This document shows, piece by piece, positions 45,182-58,149 of a stretch of 64,000 nt of DNA. The position numbers were made by a program, and so were the translations under genes. The stretch is from NCBI GenBank assembly GCA_003194525.1, contig NBIV01000101.1, positions 220,449-284,448 on the forward strand. The letters run 5' to 3'. The notes beneath the pieces were generated by a model, which saw only the letters and a list, made by a program, of their open reading frames with translations, made no database searches and had not been told where the DNA came from. Each line of letters opens with the position of its first letter. Positions within the stretch are counted from its first letter, which is position 1. This stretch comes from Gracilariopsis chorda. Taxonomy: Eukaryota; Rhodophyta; Florideophyceae; Gracilariales; Gracilariaceae.

Positions 45182-45959
45182 TGTTGGAAAAGTACCTGTT
45201 CTGTCACTGAAAACCAAATGTTCCGGGGAGCATGGGCTGTTTTGGAGGGTGCCCCTGCAAAAGCGCATATGCGTCGCTGTGCAAACTCAACGTGAATCTG
45301 GCTTGTGATTGGCTACTGCGAATACACATATGCACTGTAGTGCGTACAAGTGGTAGTGCACAAGTGGGTTAGATTGGTACACCCACGTGTCCAGCTATTA
45401 CAGTGCGCACAGTGTACAGGGCATGTACCTATGATAGTTGGACACACCGCACATGTGGTACAGCAGTGGTAGCTTCGTGAGGAGTATGGGTACGGTCATC
45501 AGGTTTACAGGTACACCAAGTGGTTAATGACGTGTGAGTTGATGCACTTACACGTACACGTGATGTGGTGAATTACTGTGACGTGCATGGATGAATTTGG
45601 ATGCGTTGGCATGCGTTGGCATGTGAATCTGTGTTGTGTGTTGTGAATTTGTGCTTTGTCATGGTTGTGTGCAGGCACGTAACTTATGGTGCCGTGTTCG
45701 CGCGTTATTGTGTTGAGTTGATGTAAGGTATCATGAGTTAGTGCTAGCGTGGCTATGTTATGTTACATGATGATTGGTAGTATTGAGTGTCCCCAGCTAC
45801 TGGTTTAGGTTTCAGTTGAAGTCGAAGTTGCGACTAAGATGAAGTCAGAGTTCTATAAAAGTTGTGATTGTAGAACCTCCAAGTAAATAGGAGCCAGAGC
45901 TGGCGAACCTCCTTTCCATTCCCCTACCTTTCCTTTCCCTTCCCCTTCAACTTCTAACA
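45182..45959 (+). repeat. CopA LTR A
   Basis: 778 bp, TGTTGGAAAAG...CTTCTAACA (inverted termini TGTT/AACA). TATAAAAG at 45854-45861. It cuts the minus-strand CopB RT. Confidence 0.88.
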
Positions 45960-45973
45960 GGTTATGGGCCCAG
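45960..45973 (+). other. CopA primer-binding site
   Basis: GGTTATGGGCCCAG immediately after the LTR. Complementary to CTGGGCCCATAACC, the anticodon stem-loop of initiator tRNA-Met. The same site follows LTR C at 52454. Confidence 0.8.
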
Positions 45974-46230
45974 ACCCGCTGACCTCTGCCTTCATCCTTT
46001 CTTGTTCGTCTATCGCCGCTCTCCTTCACCGCCGTTCATCCGTTTCGCTGTTTCAGTTGCCGTCTACCGTTGCGTCGGATGTGTTGATTTGGGTCTCCTC
46101 GGTGTTGATCTTTCCTTTTGGTTTGCGTTCCTCCCTGAGGGCGTTGTGGTGGTAGTGGTTCGACGTCGACTCTCTATCGTGATTGTGTTTGGGCCGCCGT
46201 TTGTGCCCATTTTATCGATCGCTATCGCCT

Positions 46231-46578
46231 ATATGTTCCGGAGCGAAAGAGGCGCTCTGGCTGAGAAGATTTTGGAGTGCTATTAGTGATGCAATTGGTC
46301 TGCACGTAGATGAGTCAGTAAGGCTGATGGTTGAACCCACAACAGTTTATGTGGACAACCAAGGCTGCATAGACCTCGCCCGGAATGGAGTTGTCAATAA
46401 GCGTACCAAGCATATCGACATTCGCTTTCACTTCACACGAGAGGCTCTACGTGAGAAAGCTATTCAGCTGCAGTACTGCTCCATGGATGGCATGGGTGCT
46501 GATATGCTTACGAAGGCACTTGGTCGCGTGAAGCTGGAGAAGTCCCGCGGTGACAGTGGCCTGCTACCCCTAGACTAA
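46231..46578 (+). pseudogene. CopA RNase H C-terminal remnant, copy 1
   Basis: About 115 codons equal to the end of the CopA pol: GAKEALWLRRFWSAISDAIG, VYVDNQGCIDLARNGVVNKR, HIDIRFHFTREALREKAIQL and MGADMLTKALGRVKL. The N-terminal catalytic part of RNase H and everything upstream are deleted. It is fused to leader sequence. Confidence 0.85.
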
Positions 46579-46601
46579 TGAAGTCAGTGATAGAGGGAGG
46601 G

Positions 46602-47372
46602 TGTTGGAAAAGTACCTGTTCTGTCACTGAAAACCAAATGTTCCGGGGAGCATGGGCTGTTTTGGAGGTTGCCGCTTCAAAAGCGCATATGCGTCGCTGT
46701 GCAAACACAACGTGAATCTGGCTTGTGATTGGCTACTGCAAATACACATATGCACTGTAGTGCGTACAAGTGGTAGTGCACAAGTGGGTTAGATTGGCAC
46801 ACCCACGTGTCCAGCTAGTACAGTGCGCACAGTGTACAGGGCACGTACCTATCATAGTTGGACACACCGCACATGTGGTACAGCAGTGGTACCTTGGTGA
46901 GGAGTATGGGTACTGTCATCAGGTTTACAGGTACACCAAATGGTTAATGACGTGTGAGTTGATGGACTTACACGTACACGTGATGTGGTGAATTACTGTG
47001 ACGTGCATGGATGAATTTGGATGCGTTGGCATGCGTTGGCATGTGAATCTGTGTTGTGAATTTGTGCTTTGTCATGGTTGTGTGCAGGCACGTAACTTAT
47101 GGTGCCGTGTTCGCGCGTTATTGTGTTGAGTTGATGTAAGGTATCATGAATTAGTGCTAGCGTGGCTATGTTATGTTACATGATGATTGGTAGTATTGAG
47201 TGTCCCCAGCTACTGGTTTAGGTTTCAGTTGAAGTCGAAGTTGCGACTAAGATGAAGTCAGAGTTCTATAAAAGTTGTGATTGTAGAACCTCCAAGTAAA
47301 TAGGAGCCAGAGCTGGCGAACTTCCTTTGCATTCCTCTACCTCTCCTTTCCCTTTCCCTTCAACTTCTAACA
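46602..47372 (+). repeat. CopA LTR B
   Basis: 771 bp. It shares base differences with LTRs D and E (GGCACACCC, CTAGTACAG) that distinguish it from A and C. It is followed by a 69-bp CopB gag scrap (47373-47441). Confidence 0.88.
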
Positions 47373-47441
47373 CTTAGGACAAAGGAGATCTCCGAACTGA
47401 CATGGGACTATGTGGGGACAACCCTTATTGATGAATATAAT
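47373..47441 (+). pseudogene. CopB gag scrap, copy 1
   Basis: 69 bp matching CopB gag around LRTKEISELTWDYVATTLID. It is bounded by CopA LTR B and a CopB LTR. The same scrap occurs at 53867-53935 and 58950-59018. Confidence 0.85.
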
Positions 47442-48235
47442 TGTTGATGTTGGCACGTGGTCTAGTGCCTGATAGCCCTAGGAAATCATGGTAGACTACT
47501 TGGAAACAAAGTTGGATATAACGATGGGCACTTTTGAGCACCTCCTTTGCAAAAGCGCATATGCGCGTGTGCTCGAACCCAACGTGAAACGGGCTTATGA
47601 TTGGCTACTGCATTTGCCCATATGCATTACATGGTTTACAAGTGGTATACATTGTATGGGTCGTAGGCACAGCATGGGCAACTTGGCATAATGTGAATGG
47701 ACAACGTACATGAGATTCTGTGTGGCTAGAATGGTTTACAGGGGCATCACATTGCGGCAGACGTGTGATTGTGTGTGCCAGCACGTGCACCGCTCGCAAT
47801 GGACTTAGGTTATCGATATGGATACAGTGTCATGCGACTTTGTGCATAGTAATGGTCGTGATGTCGCAAGTAAGTCATTATACAGGGCTGTGACTTGCTG
47901 GCATATTGTTGTCATGGTTGTTTTCACTTACTGTGCTTCGTTGGCATGTGCTGGAATAATGTTATGCATGGTTGTAGTTAACTGTCACCAGTTTGTGCAA
48001 CCCTTATTGTGTTATGTTTGAATATGATTGGTAGTACTGGCTGTCCGCACTTAGTGGTTAGGGTTTTTCTTGTAGCTGTAGTGAACTTTAGTGATGCTAT
48101 ATAAGTTGCAGATGTTGCATCTCCAAGTAAACCACCCCAAGGCTGACAACCTTCACTCTTTGTTTTACTTCTTCCTTTCTTTCTTTCTCATTTCAATCGA
48201 AGCCCAACTTCATCTATCACCTTCATTTATCATCT
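47442..48235 (+). repeat. CopB LTR (g1) fused upstream of CopA gag-pol
   Basis: It starts TGTTGATGTTGGCACGTGG. TATATAA at about 48098. It ends near TTTATCATC at 48234, where CopA gag sequence begins. The copy at 59019 has the same left flank but continues into CopB gag, so this one has recombined. Confidence 0.82.
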
Positions 48236-51200
48236 TGAGGCAGGGATTCTCGGCAGAAGTCAGTTGTGTGCTACTACTGTGGCAAGAAGGGTCATATCCC
48301 GAGAAACTGTTTTAAGAAACAGCGTGATGAGGCTAACAAAGGACAAGATGCTGCTGCCCACCCAAGTGTCCACACGGTTCTCGGCGACAAGGAGTCTGCG
48401 GGCTGCAGTGATTCTGACTACGTGTGTCTCATTGCCAGCAGTTCTAACAAGGCCACCAACAGCGACTGGATCGTTGACTCCGGATCAACTGCGCACATGA
48501 CTTATGATGAATCCATGTTTCAAACATACGAGAGCAAAATTTCGTCTGGTGTGAGCATCGGTAATGATTCCAAGTTAGAGTCACGTAGCCATGGCAGTGT
48601 CAACATTGATCTTGCTGTTGAAGGGCAAAAGCGTAAGTGCCGGTTGAGAAATGTGGTGCATGTACCGAGCTTGAAGTACCATCTGCTCTCAGTATCTTCC
48701 ATGTGTGACTGGGGTGCTACTGTGGTGTTCGACAAGCACGAAGTATGTGTGTATAAGGGCTTGTCGCTGTTTGCAAAAGGGCGTCGAATTGAAGGCCTGT
48801 ACTACTTGTGCACCGAAATTGACCAATCGAGACAATCCAATAGCTCACTTCTGTCAGACTTGTCACTATGGCATCGACGAATGGCTCATGTAAATGTGGA
48901 TGGCATCAAACACATGGCTCGAAATGGTGTTGTAGCAGGGCTGAATGTGGATGTGACTCAATCGATTGATGTGTGTGACTCCTGTATTGTGGCCAAGTCT
49001 ACCTGCGCTCCGACTCCCAAGCAAGGTGGGGAACGGGCTAAGGCACCATTGGACCTCGTCCACTCGGAAATCTGTGGTCCAATACAGGTTGTTTCCTTTG
49101 GTGGCTCGCGTTAATTTGTCACATTCATTGATGACTACTCCCGTTTTTGCTTAGTGTACATGCTCAAAACCAAAAATGAGGTGCTGCGAATGTTTGTAAA
49201 GTGGCTCAAGCTTGTCAAAAACCAGACCACCACGCATGTGAAGACTATAACTGCGCCCAAATGTGTGTTACATGCGTTACGCGCAGACAACTCTGGTTAA
49301 TATTTGTCACACAAGTTTACACACGAACTTGAATGCCATGGTATTGAACATCAGCGCACGGTGCCTTACAATCCACATCAGAATGGTCTCGCAGAACGCT
49401 TTAACCGAACACTCATGGACTTGGTGAGGTCAATTTTGCATCAAAAGAATCTGCCTAAACGTTTCTGGGCAGAGGCATTGAACGTTGCAGTGTACGTGCG
49501 AAATAGAGTGACATGCAAGGCCCTCCCAAATAACGTGACACCATTCGAGTTGTGGAGTGGACAAAAGCCTGACTTCAGCAATCTGCGTGTGTTTGGTAGT
49601 CGGTGCTGGTACAAAGTAGTGGACCACAAGCTGAAGAAGCTAGAGCAACGTGCAATAGAGGCGACCTTTATTGGGTACACATCTGGGTCGCATGGGTACA
49701 AATTGTGGGATGATCAGAAAAAGAAGGTAGTTGTGTCCAGGGATGTGAGATTTGACGACTGTAATGATTCCGATCAGGGTATTCACCACGTCACTGATGA
49801 CGACTATGCTGAAATTGACATATCAGAAAAGTTGAAATCGAACGTCACTCCTATTTTTACGACACCCACCCATGCTGCTAAAGATGATCCTGCGGCACCA
49901 GACACTGCACTTGACGATGATTCAGACAGTCACAATGAGCCCCCAGCTGCTCCTGAGAGTGAGCCAGATATACCAGAAGCACAAACACTCCGAAGGTCCA
50001 CTCGTGAACGCAAAGCACCTACCTCTTGGTGGCGTGGCACAGCCCTACTCACAGCCAGTGATGACATCCCATCTTCGTATTCGGATGCAGTGTCACGACC
50101 ACATTCCAAAGCATGGATCAAAGCTATGGACAGTGAGTATGAGTCCTTGATGGAGCATGACCCATGGGAATTAGTGCCAAGAGCAGCCAACAGCAACGTG
50201 ATTTCGTCAAAATGGATATTTGTGCGAGAGTATGATACCAGTGCAAGTGGTGATCCAACAGTGTGGTACAAGGCCCGCGTGGTTGCTCTTGGTTTCCTAC
50301 AAGTTGAGGGCGTCGATTTTTCAGAGACATATGCGCCAGTAGTCAAGTTTCCATCTATAAGGGTGATTCTGTCCATTGTGGCAGTGCAGGACTACCACCT
50401 ACACCAGATGAATGTGAAGACTGCATTCTTGAATGGCGACCTCGAGGAAACTGTGTACATGGAGCAGCCAGATGGGTTCGTCAAAGCCGGCAACGAGAAA
50501 TTGGTGTGCAAACTAAAGAAAGCTGTATATGGGCTGCAACAGGCACCAAGGCAATGGAACGCAAAGATTGATGCCTTTCTTGTTGAAGAACTGGGTCTGA
50601 AGCCAAACAGTGCTGACGAGTGTGTTTACATCGGGATGATACTGGAAGTGCTGGTGATCATTGCTCTGTACGTGGACTACCTAATTATAGCAAGTCCATC
50701 AATGGATGCAATAGATCGAGTGAAGACTGAGCTGTCGAACCGTTTTAGAATGAAGGACCTGAATGATGCTCGCATGATTCTAGGATTCGAGATTCATCAG
50801 GACCGAGCTAAGAAAATGTTGTACCTCACGCAATCAGCATACACTTACAAGGACCTCGAACGGTTTGGCATGTGTCAGTCGAAGCCAGTGGACACTCCCA
50901 TGGACTCCAAAATGGACCTTACTCAGATTGAGGAACCTATGAAAAGCATCCCATACAGGCAAGTGATTGGCTCTCTAATGTATCTTTCTGTGGGTACTCG
51001 ACTGGGCATATCTTTTGCAGTGTCCAAGCTAGCAAAATATGTCGAGAAACCAGGAGAGACTCATTGGAAGGCAGTCAAGCGTGTACTGAGGTACCTCAGT
51101 GGCACTCGATCTTTTGGACTCACGTATGGATCATGCTCGGATACTCAGCTTTATGGATATGTAGACTCGGACTGGGCAGGTGACACATCCACTCGCAAGT

Positions 51201-51655
51201 CTACTAGTGGGTATGTGTTCATGATGAGTGGTGCTCCTGTGTCTTGGAGCTCACGCCAACAGGAAGTAGTTGCGCTGTCCAGTGCCGAGGCTGAGTATGT
51301 GAGTCTATGTTCGGGAGCGAAAGAGGCGATCTGGCTGAGAAGATTTTGGAGTGCCATTAGTGATGCAATCGGTCTGCACGTAGATGAGTCAGTAAGGCTG
51401 ATGGTTGAACCCACAACAGTTTATGTGGACAACCAAGGCTGCATAGACCTAGCCCGGAATGGAGTTGTCAATAAGCGTACCAAGCATATCGACATTCGCT
51501 TTCACTTCACACGAGAGGCTCTACGTGAGAAAGCTATTCAGCTGCAGTACTGCTCCACGGATGGCATGGGTGCTGATATGCTTACGAAGGCACTTGGTCG
51601 CGTGAAGCTGGAGAAGTCCCGCGGTGACAGTGGCCTGCTACCCCTAGACTTATGA
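48236..51655 (+). pseudogene. CopA gag zinc knuckle-protease-integrase-RT-RNase H, copy 1
   Basis: One frame is open from 48239 to 51655 apart from TAA at 49112 and 49298, both in integrase. In order: zinc knuckle CYYCGKKGHIPRNC; protease WIVDSGSTAHMT (DSG at 48476); integrase zinc region WHRRMAHVNVDG and CDSCIVAKS; integrase core with FIDDYSRF, ADNSG (the stop replaces the Glu codon usual at the next position) and NGLAERFNRT; a proline/acid linker; RT (AFLNGDLEETVYMEQPDGFV, YGLQQAPRQWN); and RNase H (DSDWAGDTSTRKSTSGYVF, SSAEAEYVSLCSGAKEAIWL). The RT active site reads YVDY at 50669-50680 where YVDD is the rule, so a catalytic Asp is lost. Most of gag is missing, replaced by CopB LTR sequence. 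Confidence 0.9.
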
Positions 51656-51675
51656 AGTCAGTGATAGAGGGAGGG

Positions 51676-52453
51676 TGTTGGAAAAGTACCTGTTCTGTCA
51701 CTGAAAACCAAATGTTCCGGAGAGCATGGGCTGTTTTGGAGGTTGCCGCTTCAAAAGCGCATATGCGTCGCTGTGCAAACACAACGTGAATCTGGCTTGT
51801 GATTGGCTACTGCAAATACACATATGCACTGTAGTGCGTACAAGTGGTAGTGCACAAGTGGGTTAGATTGGTACACCCACGTGTCCAGCTATTACAGTGC
51901 GCACAGTGTACAGGGCATGTACCTATGATAGTTGGACACACCGCACATGTGGTACAGCAGTGGTAGCTTCGTGAGGAGTATGGGTACGGTCATCAGGTTT
52001 ACAGGTACACCAAGTGGTTAATGACGTGTGAGTTGATGCACTTACACGTACACGTGATGTGGTGAATTACTGTGACGTGCATGGATGAATTTGGATGCGT
52101 TGGCATGCGTTGGCATGTGAATCTGTGTTGTGTGTTGTGAATTTGTGCTTTGTCATGGTTGTGTGCAGGCACGTAACTTATGGTGCCGTGTTCGCGCGTT
52201 ATTGTGTTGAGTTGATGTAAGGTATCATGAGTTAGTGCTAGCGTGGCTATGTTATGTTACATGATGATTGGTAGTATTGAGTGTCCCCAGCTACTGGTTT
52301 AGGTTTCAGTTGAAGTCGAAGTTGCGACTAAGATGAAGTTAGAGTTCTATATAAGTTGTGATTGTAGAACCTCCAAGTAAATCGGAGCCAGAGCTGGCGA
52401 ACCTCCTTTCCATTCCCCTACCTTTCCTTTCCCTTCCCCTTCAACTTCTAACA
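51676..52453 (+). repeat. CopA LTR C
   Basis: 778 bp. It follows the polypurine tract of the copy-1 gag-pol, so it acts as the 3' LTR of that gene and as the 5' LTR of the deleted derivative. Confidence 0.88.
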
Positions 52454-53095
52454 GGTTATGGGCCCAGACCCGCTGACCTCTGCCTTCATCCTTTCTTGTT
52501 CGTCTATCGCCGCTCTCCTTCACCGCCGTTCATCCGTTTCGCTGTTTCAGTTGCCGTCTACCGTTGCGTCGGATGTGTTGATTTGGGTCTCCTCGGTGTT
52601 GATCTTTCCTTTTGGTTTGCGTTCCTCCCTGAGGGCGTTGTGGTGGTAGTGGTTCGACGTCGACTCTCTATCGTGATTGTGTTTGGGCCGCCGTTTGTGC
52701 CCATTTTATCGATCGCTATCGCCTATATGTTCCGGAGCGAAAGAGGCGCTCTGGCTGAGAAGATTTTGGAGTGCTATTAGTGATGCAATTGGTCTGCACG
52801 TAGATGAGTCAGTAAGGCTGATGGTTGAACCCACAACAGTTTATGTGGACAACCAAGGCTGCATAGACCTCGCCCGGAATGGAGTTGTCAATAAGCGTAC
52901 CAAGCATATCGACATTCGCTTTCACTTCACACGAGAGGCTCTACGTGAGAAAGCTATTCAGCTGCAGTACTGCTCCATGGATGGCATGGGTGCTGATATG
53001 CTTACGAAGGCACTTGGTCGCGTGAAGCTGGAGAAGTCCCGCGGTGACAGTGGCCTGCTACCCCTAGACTTATGAAGTCAGTGATAGAGGGAGGG

Positions 53096-53866
53096 TGTTG
53101 GAAAAGTACCTGTTCTGTCACTGAAAACCAAATGTTCCGGAGAGCATGGGCTGTTTTGGAGGTTGCCGCTTCAAAAGCGCATATGCGTCGCTGTGCAAAC
53201 ACAACGTGAATCTGGCTTGTGATTGGCTACTGCAAATACACATATGCACTGTAGTGCGTACAAGTGGTAGTGCACAAGTGGGTTAGATTGGCACACCCAC
53301 GTGTCCAGCTAGTACAGTGCGCACAGTGTACAGGGCACGTACCTATCATAGTTGGACACACCGCACATGTGGTACAGCAGTGGTACCTTGGTGAGGAGTA
53401 TGGGTACTGTCATCAGGTTTACAGGTACACCAAATGGTTAATGACGTGTGAGTTGATGGACTTACACGTACACGTGATGTGGTGAATTACTGTGACGTGC
53501 ATGGATGAATTTGGATGCGTTGGCATGCGTTGGCATGTGAATCTGTGTTGTGAATTTGTGCTTTGTCATGGTTGTGTGCAGGCACGTAACTTATGGTGCC
53601 GTGTTCGCGCGTTATTGTGTTGAGTTGATGTAAGGTATCATGAATTAGTGCTAGCGTGGCTATGTTATGTTACATGATGATTGGTAGTATTGAGTGTCCC
53701 CAGCTACTGGTTTAGGTTTCAGTTGAAGTCGAAGTTGCGACTAAGATGAAGTCAGAGTTCTATAAAAGTTGTGATTGTAGAACCTCCAAGTAAATAGGAG
53801 CCAGAGCTGGCGAACTTCCTTTGCATTCCTCTACCTCTCCTTTCCCTTTCCCTTCAACTTCTAACA
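53096..53866 (+). repeat. CopA LTR D
   Basis: 771 bp, the offset duplicate of LTR B, with a GGAGAGCATGGG variant near its start. Confidence 0.88.
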
Positions 53867-54729
53867 CTTAGGACAAAGGAGATCTCCGAACTGACATGGG
53901 ACTATGTGGGGACAACCCTTATTGATGAATATAATTGTTGATGTTGGCACGTGGTCTAGTGCCTGATAGCCCTAGGAAATCATGGTAGACTACTTGGAAA
54001 CAAAGTTGGATATAACGATGGGCACTTTTGAGCACCTCCTTTGCAAAAGCGCATATGCGCGTGTGCTCGAACCCAACGTGAAACGGGCTTATGATTGGCT
54101 ACTGCATTTGCCCATATGCATTACATGGTTTACAAGTGGTATACATTGTATGGGTCGTAGGCACAGCATGGGCAACTTGGCATAATGTGAATGGACAACG
54201 TACATGAGATTCTGTGTGGCTAGAATGGTTTACAGGGGCATCACATTGCGGCAGACGTGTGATTGTGTGTGCCAGCACGTGCACCGCTCGCAATGGACTT
54301 AGGTTATCGATATGGATACAGTGTCATGCGACTTTGTGCATAGTAATGGTCGTGATGTCGCAAGTAAGTCATTATACAGGGCTGTGACTTGCTGGCATAT
54401 TGTTGTCATGGTTGTTTTCACTTACTGTGCTTCGTTGGCATGTGCTGGAATAATGTTATGCATGGTTGTAGTTAACTGTCACCAGTTTGTGCAACCCTTA
54501 TTGTGTTATGTTTGAATATGATTGGTAGTACTGGCTGTCCGCACTTAGTGGTTAGGGTTTTTCTTGTAGCTGTAGTGAACTTTAGTGATGCTATATAAGT
54601 TGCAGATGTTGCATCTCCAAGTAAACCACCCCAAGGCTGACAACCTTCACTCTTTGTTTTACTTCTTCCTTTCTTTCTTTCTCATTTCAATCGAAGCCCA
54701 ACTTCATCTATCACCTTCATTTATCATCT
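53867..54729 (+). repeat. CopB gag scrap and CopB LTR (g2)
   Basis: Duplicate of 47373-48235. Scrap 53867-53935, LTR 53936-54729, then the CopA gag junction. Confidence 0.83.
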
Positions 54730-57700
54730 TGAGGCAGGGATTCTCGGCAGAAGTCAGTTGTGTGCTACTACTGTGGCAAGAAGGGTCATATCCCGAGAAA
54801 CTGTTTTAAGAAACAGCGTGATGAGGCTAACAAAGGACAAGATGCTGCTGCCCACCCAAGTGTCCACACGGTTCTCGGCGACAAGGAGTCTGCGGGCTGC
54901 AGTGATTCTGACTACGTGTGTCTCATTGCCAGCAGTTCTAACAAGGCCACCAACAGCGACTGGATCGTTGACTCCGGATCAACTGCGCACATGACTTATG
55001 ATGAATCCATGTTTCAAACATACGAGAGCAAAATTTCGTCTGGTGTGAGCATCGGTAATGATTCCAAGTTAGAGTCACGTAGCCATGGCAGTGTCAACAT
55101 TGATCTTGCTGTTGAAGGGCAAAAGCGTAAGTGCCGGTTGAGAAATGTGGTGCATGTACCGAGCTTGAAGTACCATCTGCTCTCAGTATCTTCCATGTGT
55201 GACTGGGGTGCTACTGTGGTGTTCGACAAGCACGAAGTATGTGTGTATAAGGGCTTGTCGCTGTTTGCAAAAGGGCGTCGAATTGAAGGCCTGTACTACT
55301 TGTGCACCGAAATTGACCAATCGAGACAATCCAATAGCTCACTTCTGTCAGACTTGTCACTATGGCATCGACGAATGGCTCATGTAAATGTGGATGGCAT
55401 CAAACACATGGCTCGAAATGGTGTTGTAGCAGGGCTGAATGTGGATGTGACTCAATCGATTGATGTGTGTGACTCCTGTATTGTGGCCAAGTCTACCTGC
55501 GCTCCGACTCCCAAGCAAGGTGGGGAACGGGCTAAGGCACCATTGGACCTCGTCCACTCGGAAATCTGTGGTCCAATACAGGTTGTTTCCTTTGGTGGCT
55601 CGCGTTAATTTGTCACATTCATTGATGACTACTCCCGTTTTTGCTTAGTGTACATGCTCAAAACCAAAAATGAGGTGCTGCGAATGTTTGTAAAGTGGCT
55701 CAAGCTTGTCAAAAACCAGACCACCACGCATGTGAAGACTATAACTGCGCCCAAATGTGTGTTACATGCGTTACGCGCAGACAACTCTGGTTAATATTTG
55801 TCACACAAGTTTACACACGAACTTGAATGCCATGGTATTGAACATCAGCGCACGGTGCCTTACAATCCACATCAGAATGGTCTCGCAGAACGCTTTAACC
55901 GAACACTCATGGACTTGGTGAGGTCAATTTTGCATCAAAAGAATCTGCCTAAACGTTTCTGGGCAGAGGCATTGAACGTTGCAGTGTACGTGCGAAATAG
56001 AGTGACATGCAAGGCCCTCCCAAATAACGTGACACCATTCGAGTTGTGGAGTGGACAAAAGCCTGACTTCAGCAATCTGCGTGTGTTTGGTAGTCGGTGC
56101 TGGTACAAAGTAGTGGACCACAAGCTGAAGAAGCTAGAGCAACGTGCAATAGAGGCGACCTTTATTGGGTACACATCTGGGTCGCATGGGTACAAATTGT
56201 GGGATGATCAGAAAAAGAAGGTAGTTGTGTCCAGGGATGTGAGATTTGACGACTGTAATGATTCCGATCAGGGTATTCACCACGTCACTGATGACGACTA
56301 TGCTGAAATTGACATATCAGAAAAGTTGAAATCGAACGTCACTCCTATTTTTACGACACCCACCCATGCTGCTAAAGATGATCCTGCGGCACCAGACACT
56401 GCACTTGACGATGATTCAGACAGTCACAATGAGCCCCCAGCTGCTCCTGAGAGTGAGCCAGATATACCAGAAGCACAAACACTCCGAAGGTCCACTCGTG
56501 AACGCAAAGCACCTACCTCTTGGTGGCGTGGCACAGCCCTACTCACAGCCAGTGATGACATCCCATCTTCGTATTCGGATGCAGTGTCACGACCACATTC
56601 CAAAGCATGGATCAAAGCTATGGACAGTGAGTATGAGTCCTTGATGGAGCATGACCCATGGGAATTAGTGCCAAGAGCAGCCAACAGCAACGTGATTTCG
56701 TCAAAATGGATATTTGTGCGAGAGTATGATACCAGTGCAAGTGGTGATCCAACAGTGTGGTACAAGGCCCGCGTGGTTGCTCTTGGTTTCCTACAAGTTG
56801 AGGGCGTCGATTTTTCAGAGACATATGCGCCAGTAGTCAAGTTTCCATCTATAAGGGTGATTCTGTCCATTGTGGCAGTGCAGGACTACCACCTACACCA
56901 GATGAATGTGAAGACTGCATTCTTGAATGGCGACCTCGAGGAAACTGTGTACATGGAGCAGCCAGATGGGTTCGTCAAAGCCGGCAACGAGAAATTGGTG
57001 TGCAAACTAAAGAAAGCTGTATATGGGCTGCAACAGGCACCAAGGCAATGGAACGCAAAGATTGATGCCTTTCTTGTTGAAGAACTGGGTCTGAAGCCAA
57101 ACAGTGCTGACGAGTGTGTTTACATCGGGATGATACTGGAAGTGCTGGTGATCATTGCTCTGTACGTGGACTACCTAATTATAGCAAGTCCATCAATGGA
57201 TGCAATAGATCGAGTGAAGACTGAGCTGTCGAACCGTTTTAGAATGAAGGACCTGAATGATGCTCGCATGATTCTAGGATTCGAGATTCATCAGGACCGA
57301 GCTAAGAAAATGTTGTACCTCACGCAATCAGCATACACTTACAAGGACCTCGAACGGTTTGGCATGTGTCAGTCGAAGCCAGTGGACACTCCCATGGACT
57401 CCAAAATGGACCTTACTCAGATTGAGGAACCTATGAAAAGCATCCCATACAGGCAAGTGATTGGCTCTCTAATGTATCTTTCTGTGGGTACTCGACTGGG
57501 CATATCTTTTGCAGTGTCCAAGCTAGCAAAATATGTCGAGAAACCAGGAGAGACTCATTGGAAGGCAGTCAAGCGTGTACTGAGGTACCTCAGTGGCACT
57601 CGATCTTTTGGACTCACGTATGGATCATGCTCGGATACTCAGCTTTATGGATATGTAGACTCGGACTGGGCAGGTGACACATCCACTCGCAAGTCTACTA

Positions 57701-58149
57701 GTGGGTATGTGTTCATGATGAGTGGTGCTCCTGTGTCTTGGAGCTCACGCCAACAGGAAGTAGTTGCGCTGTCCAGTGCCGAGGCTGAGTATGTGAGTCT
57801 ATGTTCGGGAGCGAAAGAGGCGATCTGGCTGAGAAGATTTTGGAGTGCCATTAGTGATGCAATCGGTCTGCACGTAGATGAGTCAGTAAGGCTGATGGTT
57901 GAACCCACAACAGTTTATGTGGACAACCAAGGCTGCATAGACCTAGCCCGGAATGGAGTTGTCAATAAGCGTACCAAGCATATCGACATTCGCTTTCACT
58001 TCACACGAGAGGCTCTACGTGAGAAAGCTATTCAGCTGCAGTACTGCTCCACGGATGGCATGGGTGCTGATATGCTTACGAAGGCACTTGGTCGCGTGAA
58101 GCTGGAGAAGTCCCGCGGTGACAGTGGCCTGCTACCCCTAGACTTATGA
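54730..58149 (+). pseudogene. CopA gag-pol, copy 2
   Basis: Offset duplicate of 48236-51655 with identical protein. It has the same TAA codons (55606-55608, 55792-55794) and the same YVDY (57163-57174). Shared damage shows that the mutations predate the duplication. It is followed by AGAGGGAGGG and LTR E. Confidence 0.9.

Larger units (their letters stand above)
45182..47372 (+). mobile_element. Internally deleted, non-autonomous CopA derivative, copy 1
   Basis: Two CopA LTRs (45182-45959, 46602-47372) flank a 642-bp interior. The interior keeps the primer-binding site, the first ~270 bp of leader, the C-terminal part of RNase H and the polypurine tract (AGAGGGAGGG). The leader joins the RNase H at about 46231 at a short shared sequence (CTATATGTTC against TCTATGTTC in the full pol at 51307). 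Such a structure could in principle be copied in trans. The left flank is CopB RT and the right flank CopB gag, so no target duplication is seen. Confidence 0.85.
51676..53866 (+). mobile_element. Internally deleted CopA derivative, copy 2
   Basis: It is the 6,494-bp-offset duplicate of 45182-47372. LTR C is 51676-52453, the primer-binding site 52454-52467, the interior 52454-53095 with the RNase H remnant 52725-53075, and LTR D 53096-53866. LTR C carries TATATAA where LTR A has TATAAAA, and its first ~120 bp match LTRs D/E more than A. Confidence 0.85.
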
